From contig NZ_BAGA01000017.1 in NCBI RefSeq assembly GCF_000308595.1, forward strand, positions 1-35,989: 35,989 nucleotides of DNA, read 5' to 3'. This document shows positions 35,297 through 35,989 of the stretch, piece after piece (within the stretch, counting starts at the first letter, position 1; every line of letters starts with the position of its first letter). The notes under the pieces are model-generated. The model was not told where the DNA came from. It was given only the letters and a program-made list of their open reading frames with translations, and ran no database searches. Both the position numbers and the translations under genes were made by a program. Source of the DNA: Nocardia higoensis NBRC 100133. GTDB taxonomy: Bacteria; Actinomycetota; Actinomycetes; Mycobacteriales; Mycobacteriaceae.

Positions 35297-35989
35297 TCAG
35301 TAGCGCAGTCCGCGCGCCGCCAACCAGGCGCTCGGATCCACGTGACTCCCGTTGACGAGCACCTCGAAGTGCAGGTGCGGGCCGGTGGAGTCGCCGCGGT
35401 TGCCCATGCGGGCGATCTGCATGCCCGCCGGGACGCGTTCGCCGACGGAGACGAAGAAGTCGTACATGTGCCCGTAGACGGTGATCGAGCCGTCGTCGTG
35501 CCGGATGCGCACCCACAGGCCGAAGCCCTGGGCGGGTCCGGCGTCGATGACGGTGCCGTCGGCGACCGCGTAGATCGGCGTGCCGATCGGTCCCGCGATG
35601 TCGATGCCGTTGTGGATGGTGCCCCAGCGGGAGCCGAACCCCGAGGTGAACACCCCCCGCGCGGGCAATACGAACCCGCCGATGCCCGGCAGCACCGAGC
35701 CCGGAGTGATCACCACTCCGGGCTCGTTGATCCACGGCTGCCATTCCCCGGCGGCCGCGGCGGCGGCCTCGGCTTTGGCACGTTCCAGGGTGGCGCGGGC
35801 GGCCGCGGCGACCACGGCCTGTTCGCGCAGGCGTTCGCCGTTGGCGATGGCGTTGAGGTAGCGGCGCACCGATGGCGGCGTGGACTGGTACTGCTGGGGG
35901 TGGGCGAAGAACACCCGGCGAGCCTCGTTCGGCCCGAGCGGGCCGTCCTCGAAGCCCCGGCCGAGCGTGGTGTCGGCCCCGGCGAGCAC
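35297..35989 (-). CDS. M23-family (LytM/peptidoglycan endopeptidase) protein, 5'-truncated
   Basis: At least 230 aa, cut by the window edge; the start and any signal peptide lie beyond 35989, so the apparent GTG there is not to be trusted. A helical Ala-rich region (about 50-80 of the visible part) leads to the LytM domain (about 105-220), with the zinc-ligand motifs HNGIDIAG (HxxxD) and HLHFEV (HxH) and the flanking YGHMYDFFV and GNRGDSTGPH strands. All the usual catalytic residues are visible, so it should be an active peptidoglycan endopeptidase in the envelope. It is convergent with purD. Confidence 0.93.
   Translation of the reverse strand: MLAGADTTLGRGFEDGPLGPNEARRVFFAHPQQYQSTPPSVRRYLNAIANGERLREQAVVAAAARATLERAKAEAAAAAAGEWQPWINEPGVVITPGSVLPGIGGFVLPARGVFTSGFGSRWGTIHNGIDIAGPIGTPIYAVADGTVIDAGPAQGFGLWVRIRHDDGSITVYGHMYDFFVSVGERVPAGMQIARMGNRGDSTGPHLHFEVLVNGSHVDPSAWLAARGLRY

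Overview
The window is very GC-rich, uses GTG and TTG starts freely and has many 4-bp stop/start overlaps. Its gene content (KstR-type operators, a mce4 operon, F420-type luciferase-like oxidoreductases, an actinobacterial otsA and purD) points to a mycolic-acid actinomycete of the Nocardia/Rhodococcus/Mycobacterium group. Nocardia-like is my best guess from overall resemblance, not a proven assignment. There are 33 protein genes (one cut by the right edge) and one tRNA. I see no IS element, integrase, CRISPR array or rRNA.

Region 1 (61-16227) is a steroid side-chain and sterol catabolism block, ordered as in the M. tuberculosis Rv3502c-Rv3523 neighbourhood but rearranged. A leftward operon holds a tandem DUF35/OB-fold protein, ltp4, ltp3, a luciferase-like oxidoreductase and a ketosteroid-isomerase-like protein. 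It is divergent from an Rv3520c-type oxidoreductase and an acyl-CoA ligase. A convergent SigG-like ECF sigma factor and a VOC protein come next. After them are the divergent pair echA19/fadD19, a TesB-like thioesterase, fadE27-fadE26 (ChsE5/ChsE4, leftward), and rightward fdxD and hsd4A. Together these genes activate the sterol side chain (FadD19), desaturate it (FadE26-FadE27), hydrate it (EchA19), oxidise it (Hsd4A) and probably cleave it (Ltp3/Ltp4/DUF35).

Region 2 (16228-26930) is a complete mce4 sterol-import operon: yrbE4A-yrbE4B-mce4A to mce4F, then two Mce-associated membrane proteins. The genes are spaced 4 and 11 bp apart and then overlap by 4 bp at seven junctions. The MceG/Mkl ATPase the system needs is not in the window. 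A 367-bp regulatory region precedes the operon.

Six palindromes matching TnnAACnnGTTnnA (KstR type) sit at 4687, 5775, 9909, 14989, 15297 and 16504, so regions 1 and 2 look like one sterol regulon. At three or four of them the operator appears fused to the -10 element of a leaderless promoter with a GTG start.

Region 3 (26935-35989) is mostly conserved chromosomal backbone: a two-component system, otsA with a 56-aa upstream gene, an alpha/beta hydrolase, an orphan mbtH, tRNA-Thr(TGT), a HIT protein, a PH-domain protein, purD and a truncated M23 peptidase gene. The non-coding parts hold a perfect 44-bp palindrome at 32569-32612, a 22-bp-phased direct repeat upstream of the response regulator, and probable leaderless promoters for purD and the HIT gene.
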